DNA of 64,000 nt from Heyndrickxia oleronia (GTDB lineage Bacteria; Bacillota; Bacilli; Bacillales; Bacillaceae_C), in the NCBI RefSeq assembly GCF_017809215.1, contig NZ_CP065424.1, positions 2,140,001 to 2,204,000 on the forward strand, written 5' to 3'. How positions within the stretch are numbered: position 1 is the first letter of the stretch; every line of letters starts with the position of its first letter. The notes under the pieces are model-generated. The model was not told where the DNA came from. It searched no databases and worked only from the letters and a program-made list of their open reading frames with translations. A program made the translations under genes and the position numbers. This document shows positions 27,037-36,228 of the stretch, in pieces.

Positions 27037-27999
27037 ATGAAGAAAAAAAAGGTTCTTTTTTTTAGTGATTTCGGTGTCGATGATATGCTTGCAGGAATAT
27101 ATGCCTATTTTAGTGAAGAAATAGAGCTTGTTGGCTTTGTAGCAGATTATGGGAATGTTTCAAGAGAAGATGCTTTGCGGAATGTTAAATTTTTTCAACA
27201 ACTAACAGGAATTTATGATGTACCCGTCTTCGGTGGTGCGGTGATTCCTCTTACTGGAGAAAGCCCCGTTTACTATCCTGAAATACATGGACCATCTGGT
27301 TTAGGTCCGATAATACCCGAACTATATACACAAAATTCATTGGAAAATTTCAATAGCATTAATGATGTGATAAAAAAATATGAAAATGAACTAATTATTT
27401 TTAGTGCTGGCAGACTAACTTCGTTGGCAACAATGTTTATTTTATATCCAGAAATGATGAAAAAAGTGAAAGGAATCTATATGATGGGTGGTGCTTTTCA
27501 ATCACCAGGCAATGTAACACCAGTTGCCGAAGCGAATATTTTTAGTGATCCTTACGCTGCCAATCTAGTCATGCAGTTATCTCCTATTAAGATTCATATT
27601 GTTCCGTTGGATGTGACCAAATATGCTATTCTTACTCCAGAGCTTGTGAACGAATTGCATACTCATTATAGTATGACAAAAAATAAAGTTGGACAATTGA
27701 TTAAACCTATGATCGATTTTTATTTCAATTATTATAAAAAAATGAATCCAAAATTAATAGGTAGTCCCATACATGACTTATTTGCCATTTGGTCTATAAG
27801 TGATTATGCCGATATAAAGTTTGTTGATGTTCCGGTGAAAATTTGTGTGACAAAAGGGGATGCTTATGGTCAAAGTCTAGGAGATTTTCGCGAAACCATT
27901 ATGAAGGCACCATGGCCAGTCCATCATATTGCCCAACAATTTAACTATTCTCTTTTTATTAAACAGGTGATTGAAACATTAACTGCAATCAAAAGTTAA
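27037..27999 (+). CDS. nucleoside hydrolase family protein
   Basis: 320 residues of the IUNH fold, which cleaves the N-glycosidic bond of ribonucleosides. The calcium-binding N-terminal loop reads FFSDFGVDDM: Asp11, Asp15 and Asp16 are kept, but the family's first Asp is Phe9 here. The other active-site part, SPIHDLFA with the His-Asp pair, is intact, as are YMMGGAF and AEANIFSDP. So the enzyme is probably active, with a shifted substrate range. AAGGAG precedes the ATG. Monocistronic by context. Confidence 0.83.
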   Translation: MKKKKVLFFSDFGVDDMLAGIYAYFSEEIELVGFVADYGNVSREDALRNVKFFQQLTGIYDVPVFGGAVIPLTGESPVYYPEIHGPSGLGPIIPELYTQNSLENFNSINDVIKKYENELIIFSAGRLTSLATMFILYPEMMKKVKGIYMMGGAFQSPGNVTPVAEANIFSDPYAANLVMQLSPIKIHIVPLDVTKYAILTPELVNELHTHYSMTKNKVGQLIKPMIDFYFNYYKKMNPKLIGSPIHDLFAIWSISDYADIKFVDVPVKICVTKGDAYGQSLGDFRETIMKAPWPVHHIAQQFNYSLFIKQVIETLTAIKS

Positions 28000-28083
28000 A
28001 AAGTATGAAAAATTACCTTTAAAAATGTTTGACCCTTAATTTACGTGTTATAATAAAACAATGTAAAAGTGGGGTGATGTATA

Positions 28084-28872
28084 ATGAAAAGAATTCTCAC
28101 CTTCCTTTTTGCTACTATGTTATTTGTGTCAGGTTGTTCGAGTGGAGCAGCAGAACATGCATTAAAGAGCATAGATGTTCAAGATAAAAAAAATCCTCCA
28201 TCTAGTTTTATTCCAAAGGATGTGGAAATAGTCTCTGTTGGTGATTCATTAACTCAAGGTGTGGGTGATAGTACAAATCAGGGTGGATATATTCCATATT
28301 TGAAAAAAGATCTTGAAACATTAAAAGAGGTAAGGTCAGCGAACTTTCAAAATTATGGTGTCAAAGGGAATCGTACCGATCAATTAGAAAAAAGACTAGA
28401 TCAAAAGGAAATAAAAAAAGCGATTAAAAAAGCAGATTTAGTTATTATAACAATCGGTGGAAATGATGTAATGCAAGTGTTTAAAGATAATTTTTCAAGT
28501 CTTCAAGTATCTAAATTTGAACAGGCATTAGTAGGTTACAAAAAAAGACTTGGAGAAATCATTGAAACAATTCGAGAAAATAATCCTGAAACGGGGATTG
28601 TACTTGTTGGTATATATAATCCATTTATAAAATGGTTTTCGGATATTAAAGAAGTGGATGAAATCATTAAGGAATGGAATCAAGCCAGTGAACAAATTTT
28701 GGCTAAATATAGTAAAACAAAGTTTATTCCAATCTTCGATATATTTGAAAATCAAGAAGAGGACTTACTGTATACCGATTATTTTCATCCAAATGATCAT
28801 GGCTATAAGCTAATGGCGAAACGAATCTTTAGTTATTTAGACAATAATAAATTAGCTCAATTCATAGAGTAA
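28084..28872 (+). CDS. ypmR: SGNH/GDSL-type lipase-like lipoprotein (YpmR)
   Basis: 262 residues. The lipobox FVSGC puts the lipid-modified Cys at residue 18, so the protein is anchored outside the cytoplasmic membrane. SGNH blocks: VGDSLTQG (Ser54 nucleophile), NYGVKGNRTDQ (Gly), IGGNDV (Asn) and DYFHPNDHGY (Asp-His). The substrate is probably an ester on lipid or cell-wall polymer. It is followed 23 nt later by ypmS, the conserved Bacillus pair. Confidence 0.9.
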   Translation: MKRILTFLFATMLFVSGCSSGAAEHALKSIDVQDKKNPPSSFIPKDVEIVSVGDSLTQGVGDSTNQGGYIPYLKKDLETLKEVRSANFQNYGVKGNRTDQLEKRLDQKEIKKAIKKADLVIITIGGNDVMQVFKDNFSSLQVSKFEQALVGYKKRLGEIIETIRENNPETGIVLVGIYNPFIKWFSDIKEVDEIIKEWNQASEQILAKYSKTKFIPIFDIFENQEEDLLYTDYFHPNDHGYKLMAKRIFSYLDNNKLAQFIE

Positions 28873-28895
28873 TATGGTGCAAGGGAAGAGATATA

Positions 28896-29471
28896 ATGAA
28901 AAAAAGTCGATGGAAAATCGCATTTTTTAGTTTATTAGTCCTGAATATTTTGATTGTCGGTTTACTATCATATTTCATTTTTAGTCCCGGTGTTAATGAG
29001 ATTCCAAAATATAATGTCAAAGAATCTGATAAAATCAACTTAAAAGTAAAATCGAATAAAAAAGACTTAACGAATTTAATTAACCATTATATTCAAAAGG
29101 AGAATTTAAACGGTCCGATAGATTATAGTGTAAATTTAGATAATGAAGTTGAGCTTTTTGGAACAATGCAAATTTTTTCAGAGGATGTCCAATTAAAAAT
29201 GACTTTTGAACCAGTAGCACTAAAAAACGGTGACTTATTATTAAAGCAAAAATCGATTTTAATTGGAGATCTAAATTTACCTGTTTCATATGTGTTGAAA
29301 TTTATTCAAAAGTCATATAAACTACCCGAATGGGTAACGATTGTACCGAATGAAGAAGTAATCTATGTCGGTTTACATGATTTAAAGGTAAATAATATGA
29401 CTGTACGAGCAAATACATTTGATTTAGAAAATGATGATATTGAATTTTCCTTACAAGTACCAATGAACTAA
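28896..29471 (+). CDS. ypmS: YpmS-like membrane-anchored protein (DUF2140)
   Basis: 191 residues: a short basic N-terminus, one membrane segment (about 8-28) and an extracellular beta-rich domain. The segment ending LSYFIFSP and the regular strand pattern match the DUF2140/YpmS family. Function unknown. It follows ypmR and a clear terminator closes the unit. Confidence 0.85.
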   Translation: MKKSRWKIAFFSLLVLNILIVGLLSYFIFSPGVNEIPKYNVKESDKINLKVKSNKKDLTNLINHYIQKENLNGPIDYSVNLDNEVELFGTMQIFSEDVQLKMTFEPVALKNGDLLLKQKSILIGDLNLPVSYVLKFIQKSYKLPEWVTIVPNEEVIYVGLHDLKVNNMTVRANTFDLENDDIEFSLQVPMN

Positions 29472-29502
29472 CCAATATGTATATAAAATTACACATCGAT
29501 AG

Positions 29503-29534
29503 GAAAGGATTAAACTATTAATCCTTTCTTTTTT
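29503..29534 (+). terminator. terminator after ypmS
   Basis: GAAAGGATTAA (29503-29513) and TTAATCCTTTC (29518-29528), loop ACTA, then six T. Confidence 0.92.
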
Positions 29535-29537
29535 ATT

Positions 29538-29719
29538 GGCTGTTTTCATATAGTGCCTTTTGTAAAAGCCCAGCTGCGGGAAATTTACTTCTATTATAGG
29601 CTTTTTGCAGTTCTTATTTAGCTGTAGCTCTTTTCTCAGTGAAATGAAGGGAAGTTCTTCAACGGATGTTTATTAGTTGAAAGGTTTCTTAAATAGCTAC
29701 TATGTTTGAGAAGAGAGGC
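29538..29719 (-). repeat. dispersed intergenic repeat, copy D (reversed)
   Basis: Reverse complement of its right end reads GCCTCTCTTCTCAAACATAG then TAGCTATTTAAG, matching the start block of copy A. Its left end GGCTGTTTTC and CTTTTGTAAAAGCCC match the distal end of copies A and B. It shares the internal block CTCTTTTCTCAGTGAAATG with copy E. It sits directly after the ypmS terminator. Confidence 0.7.
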
Positions 29720-29729
29720 TTTTTATTAT

Positions 29730-30422
29730 TTAATAGATGATTACAGAGTGATTAAGTAACACAATACTATAATGAAGATTGGGCTTGAAAGTAGTATTAG
29801 TTATTTCTCTAATGGTTTCTTTTGTTAAAGAATCTTTTATTTCGAGATCGACAGTCATTGGGGTTAAAGTTAAGTAAGGTGTAGCCTCTTTAAATCCAAT
29901 TGTAGAGAAAAGAGTGTTTCCATTTTTAATAGAAACATCGATATTCTTATAAAATGGGCTTAAATTGATAACACGTATATTTGTGATTGGTGATTGTATT
30001 TTATTATCATCAATATATTCAAGAAGTTGATAGGTTTTGTCTTTACTAATGAGAGGTAATGTATAATGATTATTTTCTTTGAGTTTCACCTCCTTTCGAA
30101 TAATTGGAGTAGATGTAGATCCTTGTGGATAAATCTCTATTAAATAAATACCAACAGGTAAGGTTATATATTGACTAATTTCTTTAAAAGAAAAATTATA
30201 AAGTATTTTCTTTCCATTTAAATAAACGTCTACACCCTTTAAGCTTTGTGTTGCATGTAGAAAACGTATAAAAATTGGCGGAAGATAGATTTGTCTATTA
30301 ACGTTAGTAGGTAAATGTTTAGGAAAAACCCTAACAGAATTTAAAGTATTTAGTAATGAGGTAGAATTTGAGTGAATATAAGGATTTCCTAAATGATGAA
30401 AAAAATACGATTGATCTGCCAT
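29730..30422 (-). CDS. DUF4397-like protein, two repeats, no signal peptide
   Basis: 230 residues from ATG 30422, which has GGAGAG 6 nt upstream. Two similar beta-rich modules are visible: IRFLHATQSLKGVDVYLNG (about 55 on) and IRVINLSPFYKNIDVSI (about 150 on), each followed by a YITLPVG/YLTLTPM strand. This is the DUF4397 pattern. Known members are often secreted; here no signal or anchor is seen, so a spore-coat or cytoplasmic location is possible. Function unknown. It stands alone. Confidence 0.75.
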   Translation of the reverse strand: MADQSYFFHHLGNPYIHSNSTSLLNTLNSVRVFPKHLPTNVNRQIYLPPIFIRFLHATQSLKGVDVYLNGKKILYNFSFKEISQYITLPVGIYLIEIYPQGSTSTPIIRKEVKLKENNHYTLPLISKDKTYQLLEYIDDNKIQSPITNIRVINLSPFYKNIDVSIKNGNTLFSTIGFKEATPYLTLTPMTVDLEIKDSLTKETIREITNTTFKPNLHYSIVLLNHSVIIY

Positions 30423-30560
30423 ACTATTCTCTCCATTCATTAAATACGATGGTTACCGTTGTCATTGTATTCGTTATCATCTGTAAATGTTTCCTATTAT
30501 TTGTGCATTAATAAAAAAAAGCGTAATATTTATTTTAAATAGATGGAAAGGATGAGAAAT

Positions 30561-31097
30561 TTGCAAACGGAAAAGGCTACTTTTGCAGGTGGTTGCTTTT
30601 GGTGTATGGTAAAGCCATTTCATGAACAACCAGGCATAGAGAGTGTTGTTTCAGGATATACGGGAGGAAGAACAGAGAACCCTACATATGAAGAGGTATG
30701 CTCGGGAACAACTGGTCATACTGAAGCTGTTCAAATCACATTCCACCCAGATACTTTTTCGTATGAAAAGTTATTAGAAGTATATTGGCAGCAAATTGAT
30801 CCTACAGATGAATATGGACAATTCTTTGATCGAGGAATCTCGTATCAGCCTGCCATTTATTATCATAACGAACATCAGCAGCAATTAGCATTAAAATCGA
30901 AGAACGATTTACAGACAAGTGGGAGATTTGATAAACCTATTGTAGTTAAAATTCTACCAGCAACAGCATTTTATCCGGCGGAAGATTATCATCAGGATTA
31001 CTATAAGAAAAATCCTTCACATTATAACGCGTACAATGAAGGATCAGGAAGAGCGTCATTTATTCGAAAGCATTGGAGTGATATTCATGAAAAATGA
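30561..31097 (+). CDS. msrA: peptide-methionine (S)-S-oxide reductase MsrA
   Basis: 178 residues from TTG 30561 (ATGs at 30543 and 30552 are alternatives). The active-site Cys12 lies in GGCFWCMV, and [13 protein letters not shown] and the Asp/His patch AEDYHQDYY are standard. It reduces the S-epimer of oxidised Met in proteins or free Met, using thioredoxin. msrB starts inside its last codons, so both epimers are handled by coupled genes. The TTG choice aligns the N-terminus with B. subtilis MsrA. Confidence 0.94.
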   Translation: MQTEKATFAGGCFWCMVKPFHEQPGIESVVSGYTGGRTENPTYEEVCSGTTGHTEAVQITFHPDTFSYEKLLEVYWQQIDPTDEYGQFFDRGISYQPAIYYHNEHQQQLALKSKNDLQTSGRFDKPIVVKILPATAFYPAEDYHQDYYKKNPSHYNAYNEGSGRASFIRKHWSDIHEK

Positions 31098-31524
31098 GGA
31101 AATCAAATCTAAATTAAATCCGTTACAATATGAAGTGACACAAAATAATGGCACAGAACCACCGTTCCGAAATGAATATTGGGATCAATTTGCTGAAGGA
31201 ATTTATGTTGATATTGTCTCTGGAAAACCACTATTCAGTTCCAAAGATAAGTTCGATGCAGGGTGTGGTTGGCCTAGTTTTACAAAACCAATTGTTGAAG
31301 AAGAAATTATGGAAAAAAGAGATACAAGTCATGGGATGATACGTACTGAAGTAAGAAGTAAAACGGCAGATTCACACCTAGGGCATGTATTTGATGATGG
31401 TCCAGGACCAACAAAGCTTCGTTATTGCATAAATTCAGCTGCTTTGAGATTTATCCCGAAAGATAAGCTTAAAGAAGAGGGATATGATGAATGGGCTTCT
31501 TTGTTTGAGGATCACAAAGAATAA
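31087..31524 (+). CDS. msrB: peptide-methionine (R)-S-oxide reductase MsrB
   Basis: 145 residues. The catalytic Cys114 is in [11 protein letters not shown], with the conserved GWPSF, HLGHVF and DGP motifs. The paired CxxC zinc sites found in some MsrB are absent, as in B. subtilis. ATG 31087 follows GGAGTG within the msrA 3' end, overlapping it by 11 nt. It repairs the R-epimer of methionine sulfoxide, complementing MsrA. Confidence 0.95.
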   Translation: MKNEEIKSKLNPLQYEVTQNNGTEPPFRNEYWDQFAEGIYVDIVSGKPLFSSKDKFDAGCGWPSFTKPIVEEEIMEKRDTSHGMIRTEVRSKTADSHLGHVFDDGPGPTKLRYCINSAALRFIPKDKLKEEGYDEWASLFEDHKE

Positions 31525-31616
31525 GAAGAATGTTCAAAAAATATGGGCAAATACACATACAAAAAATAGGTTATCATCATACCTTAGCATTGACAAAAAA
31601 ATGAGGAGTGAAAGGT

Positions 31617-31775
31617 ATGTACTACGGACATGATAACTGCTGTTATCCAACATATAATTATGCCCCATGTGGTTATGGATATGGTGGTGGATACAGAAAT
31701 GGTTTTGCTCTAATTGTTGTTCTATTTATTCTTTTAATTATTATTGGCGCAAGCTGGATAGGACCTAAATGTTAA
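31617..31775 (+). CDS. YjcZ-family small sporulation-associated protein
   Basis: 52 residues. The first 28 are rich in Tyr, Cys and Gly (GYGYGGGYRNG), then a 20-residue hydrophobic helix [17 protein letters not shown]. This is the YjcZ/CsgA-like pattern of small Bacillus proteins often made during sporulation. GAGGAGTG precedes the ATG. A second member lies at 56947 with the same [10 protein letters not shown] core. Confidence 0.85.
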   Translation: MYYGHDNCCYPTYNYAPCGYGYGGGYRNGFALIVVLFILLIIIGASWIGPKC

Positions 31776-31780
31776 ATATA

Positions 31781-31812
31781 AAATGGGGAGGTAAAACCTC
31801 CCCATTTCTATT
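31781..31812. terminator. terminator between convergent genes
   Basis: AAATGGGGAGGT (31781-31792) and ACCTCCCCATTT (31796-31807), 3-nt loop. The tail is short of T; it probably serves both the small gene and the minus-strand chemoreceptor. Confidence 0.8.
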
Positions 31813-31818
31813 TGTGTA

Positions 31819-33666
31819 TTAAATTTTAAAATTAGATATAAGTGATCTTAAGTTTTCAGCTTGCTTAGATAGTTCAGATGCAGATGCTGTAACTTCCTCC
31901 ATAGCTGCTGAACCTTCCTCTGAGGCAGCTGCAGTTGTTTCAGTATGAGAAGCTGTAATTTCAGCGATCTCACTAACAGCGGTGAATGAAGTGGAGACCT
32001 CTTGGCTAAGAAGTAACGTCTGTTCAATCTGTGCGACCATTTCGGCAACTACATCATTCGTTTGAGTAGACTGTTGCAAAATTCTTTGAAGTGACTGATT
32101 GGTTTCGTTTGATATTTCAACTCCAGCAACAACAGCTTGAACACCATCTTTATTTTGGCTTATGATTCTGTGCACTTCATCTTGAATTGCGTATACAATC
32201 TTTGTTACTTCTTTTGCTGCTCCTTGAGATTGTTCTGCCAGCTTTCTCACTTCATCAGCTACCACTGCAAAGCCACGTCCATGTTCACCAGCACGTGCTG
32301 CCTCAATAGCAGCATTTAGTGCCAAGAGATTTGTTTGTTCAGCAATACCTGTAATCGTGTTTATAATTTTGGTGATTTCATCAGACTTTTTCCCAAGAGC
32401 TTCCACAGTTGTGCTAGTACTAGCCATCGTTTCCTCAATGCCCATAATTTCATTGGATGCTTTTTTGACGGATTCACTACCAGTTACGGCAGCTGACTGC
32501 ATTTGCATAGCAGCAGTTTTTACTCGATCAGCCTGTGAATGTAATGAATGGACTAGTTTCTCTAAATTCTTCATCTTACTCAAAGACTCATCCATTTGAG
32601 TGGTTGTTTTTTCACTTCCAGTTGCAATCTCACTTGATGTTTCAGCAATTGACAGAATGGTTTTAGAGGTTTCTTCAGCTGATGCTAGTAATTCTTCACT
32701 ACTAGCTGAAACATTCTCAGACATTGCAGATACTCTTTTTACAAGTTCAGCAATTCCTTCAATTAAAGTATTTGTATCTTTAGCTAAGTCTGAAAGTTCA
32801 TCATTTGACTTAACAACAATCCTCTTGGTTAGATCTCCTCCAGCATTTGCTATATCAAGTATGGATCGACTGATTTTTCTTACACTTGTAACAATATTTT
32901 TAGACAAAATGATTGCAAGTACAACAGATAAAATTAGTGCTAAAGAGGATAATCCAATGGTTACTATTTTTGCAATATTTGCTTGAGTATGTAAGTTGTC
33001 AATTCGTTGCTTTGTAGATTTCGATTCTGCTTCAATTAGAGCCTGGATATTATCATTCATTTGCTTCATATAATCTTGGCCTCTAGCAGACTGTACTTCT
33101 TTGCCAGCTTCATCGATTGTCCAAAAATCACGAATTTGTATAACCTTGTTAACCCACTCAACCCAGAATTGATAGGAATTTTCAATACCGTCCAGTTTAT
33201 TTAATTGATCTTTGTTGTTTTTTAACAATTTTTGTAGATCTTTGATTAATACACCTGCATGGTCTTTTTCTTTTTCTAACGTCTTTAAGAATGTTTTATC
33301 TCCAGAAGCAACATAGCTTAATTCTGCAGATTCAATTTTTAAGGAAGTGTTTTCAATGTCTTTTACTTTATCATGAATAACTAAATCCTTATTTACCACT
33401 CTATCAATTTCAGATTCAAGCTTAGACATATTGATATAGGAAGTAGTAGTTAGAATCATTAATAGTATGGTCAGAATACTAAAGGACACTACAACCTTTC
33501 CACGTATTGTTTGTAAATAAGATATGATTTTTCCTTTTTGAGCATTTGTTTTTTGCTTTTTATTATCTGATTTTTGAAAGAGGGTCTTTTTCCCTAGTGT
33601 TGTTTTTTTGTTCTTTTTTGGTATATGACTTTTTTCCTTTATTCTCTTTTGTTGTTTTTTCACCAA
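31819..33666 (-). CDS. methyl-accepting chemotaxis protein
   Basis: 615 residues. Order: a very basic N-terminal tail (about 1-50), membrane segment 1 (59-77), a helical extracytoplasmic sensor of about 150 residues, membrane segment 2 (about 226-252), HAMP, and a long coiled-coil signalling domain. The hairpin tip [19 protein letters not shown] contacts CheA and CheW. The tail with about 20 Lys before the first helix is longer than usual. TTG at 33666 follows AAGGGGG. The ligand is unknown and no chemotaxis genes are nearby. Confidence 0.92.
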   Translation of the reverse strand: MVKKQQKRIKEKSHIPKKNKKTTLGKKTLFQKSDNKKQKTNAQKGKIISYLQTIRGKVVVSFSILTILLMILTTTSYINMSKLESEIDRVVNKDLVIHDKVKDIENTSLKIESAELSYVASGDKTFLKTLEKEKDHAGVLIKDLQKLLKNNKDQLNKLDGIENSYQFWVEWVNKVIQIRDFWTIDEAGKEVQSARGQDYMKQMNDNIQALIEAESKSTKQRIDNLHTQANIAKIVTIGLSSLALILSVVLAIILSKNIVTSVRKISRSILDIANAGGDLTKRIVVKSNDELSDLAKDTNTLIEGIAELVKRVSAMSENVSASSEELLASAEETSKTILSIAETSSEIATGSEKTTTQMDESLSKMKNLEKLVHSLHSQADRVKTAAMQMQSAAVTGSESVKKASNEIMGIEETMASTSTTVEALGKKSDEITKIINTITGIAEQTNLLALNAAIEAARAGEHGRGFAVVADEVRKLAEQSQGAAKEVTKIVYAIQDEVHRIISQNKDGVQAVVAGVEISNETNQSLQRILQQSTQTNDVVAEMVAQIEQTLLLSQEVSTSFTAVSEIAEITASHTETTAAASEEGSAAMEEVTASASELSKQAENLRSLISNFKI

Positions 33667-33918
33667 ACCTTTTCCCCCTTTTTCCCTTTATAACTGAATT
33701 TAAAAACTATTAATAATTATCATTTTAACCTGAGTGAACTGAATTATCTAGTAATTAAAAAATAATTTTGTCGAAAAAGAAAGAAAATTTATGTGAAAAA
33801 AGTGATAGAACATTCGTCATGTGTTTAAAAATTTGACTAGATAAAATATAATAGAGGAGATTTTTATTTCTCACTAAATTATTTTTTTATATAGTGAATC
33901 AATAAGGGGGTCACAAAG

Positions 33919-34140
33919 TTGAATCAATCTTTTTACCACTTTTTAATAAAATATCGTGATCCAAAACCAAAGGATAGTTTATCTGAATTTGCTAATTATG
34001 CTTATGAAGATCATTCATTTCCGAAAGGATTATCTGACTATCATGAATTGAGTACCTACCTAGAATTAAATGGGCACTACCTACAGTCAATGAAGGTATT
34101 TGATGACGCATGGGAACTTTATGTAAATGAAAAAAAATAA
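33919..34140 (+). CDS. yozE: YozE-family protein (UPF0346)
   Basis: 73 residues, beginning with the family pattern SFYHFLIKYRDPKPKDS and containing ANYAYEDHSFPK. It closely matches B. subtilis YozE. A compact helical DNA- or protein-binding fold is expected; function not established. TTG start at 33919 after AAGGGGGT. The yozE-yodN-yozD group follows the B. subtilis order. Confidence 0.93.
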   Translation: MNQSFYHFLIKYRDPKPKDSLSEFANYAYEDHSFPKGLSDYHELSTYLELNGHYLQSMKVFDDAWELYVNEKK

Positions 34141-34142
34141 TA

Positions 34143-34195
34143 AAAAGGCGTTTCTTATCATTTTTAGCAAATATGGTAAGAAGGCCTTTTTTTAT
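34143..34195 (+). terminator. terminator after yozE
   Basis: AAAAAGGC and GCCTTTTTTT close a long imperfect stem that includes TTTCTTA/TAAGAA, followed by a T run. Confidence 0.8.
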
Positions 34196-34204
34196 TTTAA
34201 TTAA

Positions 34205-34350
34205 GGCTCTTTTTGCAAACCTTTTTTCTATTTAGGTAATGTATTACCTATGAAAACAAGTTGAAGAAGGATAAGTCCTTTTTCCATTGAGAAAAAGCCT
34301 GGCAATGTCATAAAAACTGCGAAATGCCTATTTAAGTGTAAAAGCTGGAA
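34205..34350 (+). repeat. dispersed intergenic repeat, copy C (divergent)
   Basis: Starts GGCTCTTTTTGCAAAC and continues CTATTTAGGTAAT, matching the start block of copies A and B. The rest is diverged and the right end is uncertain. It lies just after the yozE terminator. Confidence 0.5.
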
Positions 34351-34512
34351 ATAAAGCAATATACAACGCCAAACTATACGAAATTTGCCTGAATATAATA
34401 AGTATAAATAAATACATAAATTAAAATGACAAACGAATAACCAAACCGAAAAGAAATCAATTGCATATACTGACTAATAATACTTAGATAGTAAATAAGG
34501 AGACGGGAGGAT

Positions 34513-35172
34513 ATGGATGAATATGGCAGATCAAAATTTGAGATAGGGGATATTGTTGTAATTATCAGATATGGTTCTGTTGGTAAAATAACAAGTATTA
34601 AATTTGTGGATGGACAATTATTGTATGAAGTTAATGAGAGTGGTGGCTTATTTAATGAAAATGGAATTATGTTACTAGCAGACTATAAAGGTGAATTATT
34701 TGATAAGGAACAAATTGATATAGAATATAAATTCTTTTTTGGAGATTTAGTTCAAGTTAAAGGATATAGAGAAGAGATATTTAAGGTAGTAGGCTTTCGT
34801 ACAGAAATTTGGCGTTATCAGGAAGACGCATGGGAAGATATTATTTACGAGCTAACAAGAATACATGATGGAGAATGGCTAGAAGCGGATGAAGCGGAAT
34901 TAATTTTAGTCGCTGATTCTGAACATGCTGACAGCTTTTTAAAAAAGTTTGGCTTTGTTTACCCAATTAAAAAAACAAAAAAACCATTGAATATCTCAAC
35001 GTCAAAGGAACAACTTTCCCATAAAATTGACTGTTTGTTAGATAAATACAATGATTATAAAGCACTTTATTTATTATTTCAGGACGATGAATATCTCTCT
35101 TGCATACATTCAATTGAAAAACAATTGCACCATCTTACAATAGCAAAAAACAAAAGATTAAAAAAACAATAG
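34513..35172 (+). CDS. yodN: YodN-like protein
   Basis: 219 residues, soluble. The first 135 residues hold two SH3-like beta modules: FEIGDIVVIIRYGSVGKI and FFGDLVQVKGYREEIFKVVGF. The last 70 residues are helical and Lys-rich. Size and place between yozE and yozD match B. subtilis yodN, also of unknown function. GGGAGG precedes the ATG at 34513. Confidence 0.75.
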   Translation: MDEYGRSKFEIGDIVVIIRYGSVGKITSIKFVDGQLLYEVNESGGLFNENGIMLLADYKGELFDKEQIDIEYKFFFGDLVQVKGYREEIFKVVGFRTEIWRYQEDAWEDIIYELTRIHDGEWLEADEAELILVADSEHADSFLKKFGFVYPIKKTKKPLNISTSKEQLSHKIDCLLDKYNDYKALYLLFQDDEYLSCIHSIEKQLHHLTIAKNKRLKKQ

Positions 35173-35211
35173 GCGAGCAATTATTTATATTACTAAGGTT
35201 GGAAAAGTAAG

Positions 35212-35349
35212 TTAACTTAACAGTAAATAAAGTGATAAAGCAATAAAAGAAAGGATGAAAGATTTAAATAATAATGATAAAATAATGTCCATGAATTGAA
35301 TGATTTTGATTTCGATATGATTGGCGGATTCGTTAGATAAACGATTCAT
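35212..35349 (-). CDS. 45-residue membrane peptide (candidate)
   Basis: ATG 35349 has an AGGGGGC box 8 nt upstream on the minus strand. The ORF is polar for about 15 residues and then hydrophobic to its C-terminus (LLFKSFILSFIALSLYLL). It lies divergently to yozD. I do not recognise it; evidence is the ribosome site and membrane-like composition only. Confidence 0.45.
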   Translation of the reverse strand: MNRLSNESANHIEIKIIQFMDIILSLLFKSFILSFIALSLYLLLS

Positions 35350-35489
35350 ACTTATTGCCCCCTAGTCTTTGTAAAGAATGATTTATTCTATCCATATGCT
35401 TGTCCTATTAAATTGATGACTATTATCAAGTTATTCTGCATAATTTTTTGTTATAAAACATACATTGTAAATCAGAGGAGGCGATTTTG

Positions 35490-35669
35490 ATGAAGGAAAT
35501 CGAAGTATTTATTGATACAGAAGAAATTGCTGAGTTTTTCTTTCAAGAATTAATCAAGAGGGGATATGCCCCTAAGGAAGAAGAGGTAGAAGAAATCGCC
35601 GACATAACATTTGATTACTTAATTGCAAAATCCATAATCGATGAGGAATCTGAGGATGACCTTTATTAG
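35490..35669 (+). CDS. yozD: YozD-like small protein
   Basis: 59 residues, very acidic, starting KEIEVFIDTEEIAEFFFQEL and containing ADITFDYLI, as in B. subtilis YozD. ATG 35490 has GAGGAGG upstream. A helical cytosolic protein of unknown function; it keeps its place beside yodN. Confidence 0.85.
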   Translation: MKEIEVFIDTEEIAEFFFQELIKRGYAPKEEEVEEIADITFDYLIAKSIIDEESEDDLY

Positions 35670-35711
35670 AAAGGAATTAGAGGTAATAACTCAAGAATAA
35701 TTAATCAATTG

Positions 35712-35785
35712 GGGGTCTGACACCATTTAAATGGCAATATCTCATTAGATATTGTATTTAAGGATCAGACCCCTTTGCTTTTTTG
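35712..35785 (+). repeat. REP-like palindromic element after yozD
   Basis: GGGGTCTGA (35712-35720) pairs with TCAGACCCC (35765-35773). Inside are two more palindromes, CCATTTAAATGG and AATATCT/AGATATT. A T-rich tail follows, so it may end the yozD transcript. Similar GGGGTCAGACCCC-type repeats are common in Bacillaceae intergenic DNA. Confidence 0.65.
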
Positions 35786-35969
35786 TAGATGACCATTTTT
35801 TTTATAATTAAGAATATAGATAATTTTTATATGAAAGTTACTTTGCAGTCTCTCATCATCGTGTATGTTAGTTTATTCACTTTCACCGTATGAAAACAAA
35901 GTTTATACTTCCTATGGACATTTCCCCACAAAAAGTGATTGGAATTGAGTAGGTACTTACACATTTGTT

Positions 35970-36095
35970 TTATTTTTTTCGGCTTTGTGCTGAAAATTCT
36001 TTTCCATGAGCTTCATGCTCTGCGATTATTTGCTCTGCAGGAATATGATTATTTTTCTTCTGACCATTTATCCGATTACGGTTTTTTTTGCCCAT
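35970..36095 (-). CDS. 41-residue basic small protein
   Basis: ATG 36095 lies behind AAAGGAGG. The protein starts MGKKNRNRINGQKKNNH, has a helical middle (AEQIIAEHEAHGKEF) and a basic end. Composition resembles small spore-core proteins, but no family is recognised. Divergent from deoD. Confidence 0.6.
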   Translation of the reverse strand: MGKKNRNRINGQKKNNHIPAEQIIAEHEAHGKEFSAQSRKK

Positions 36096-36228
36096 GATGA
36101 TCCTCCTTTTAGTACATTACATTTTTAGTATTGCCTAAAACCACTTCGACATTCTTACAAACAATATTTGCATCCTTGCCAGGAAAACATTACAATGAAA
36201 ACATTGGTATTTTGGAGGAGGAAATAAA

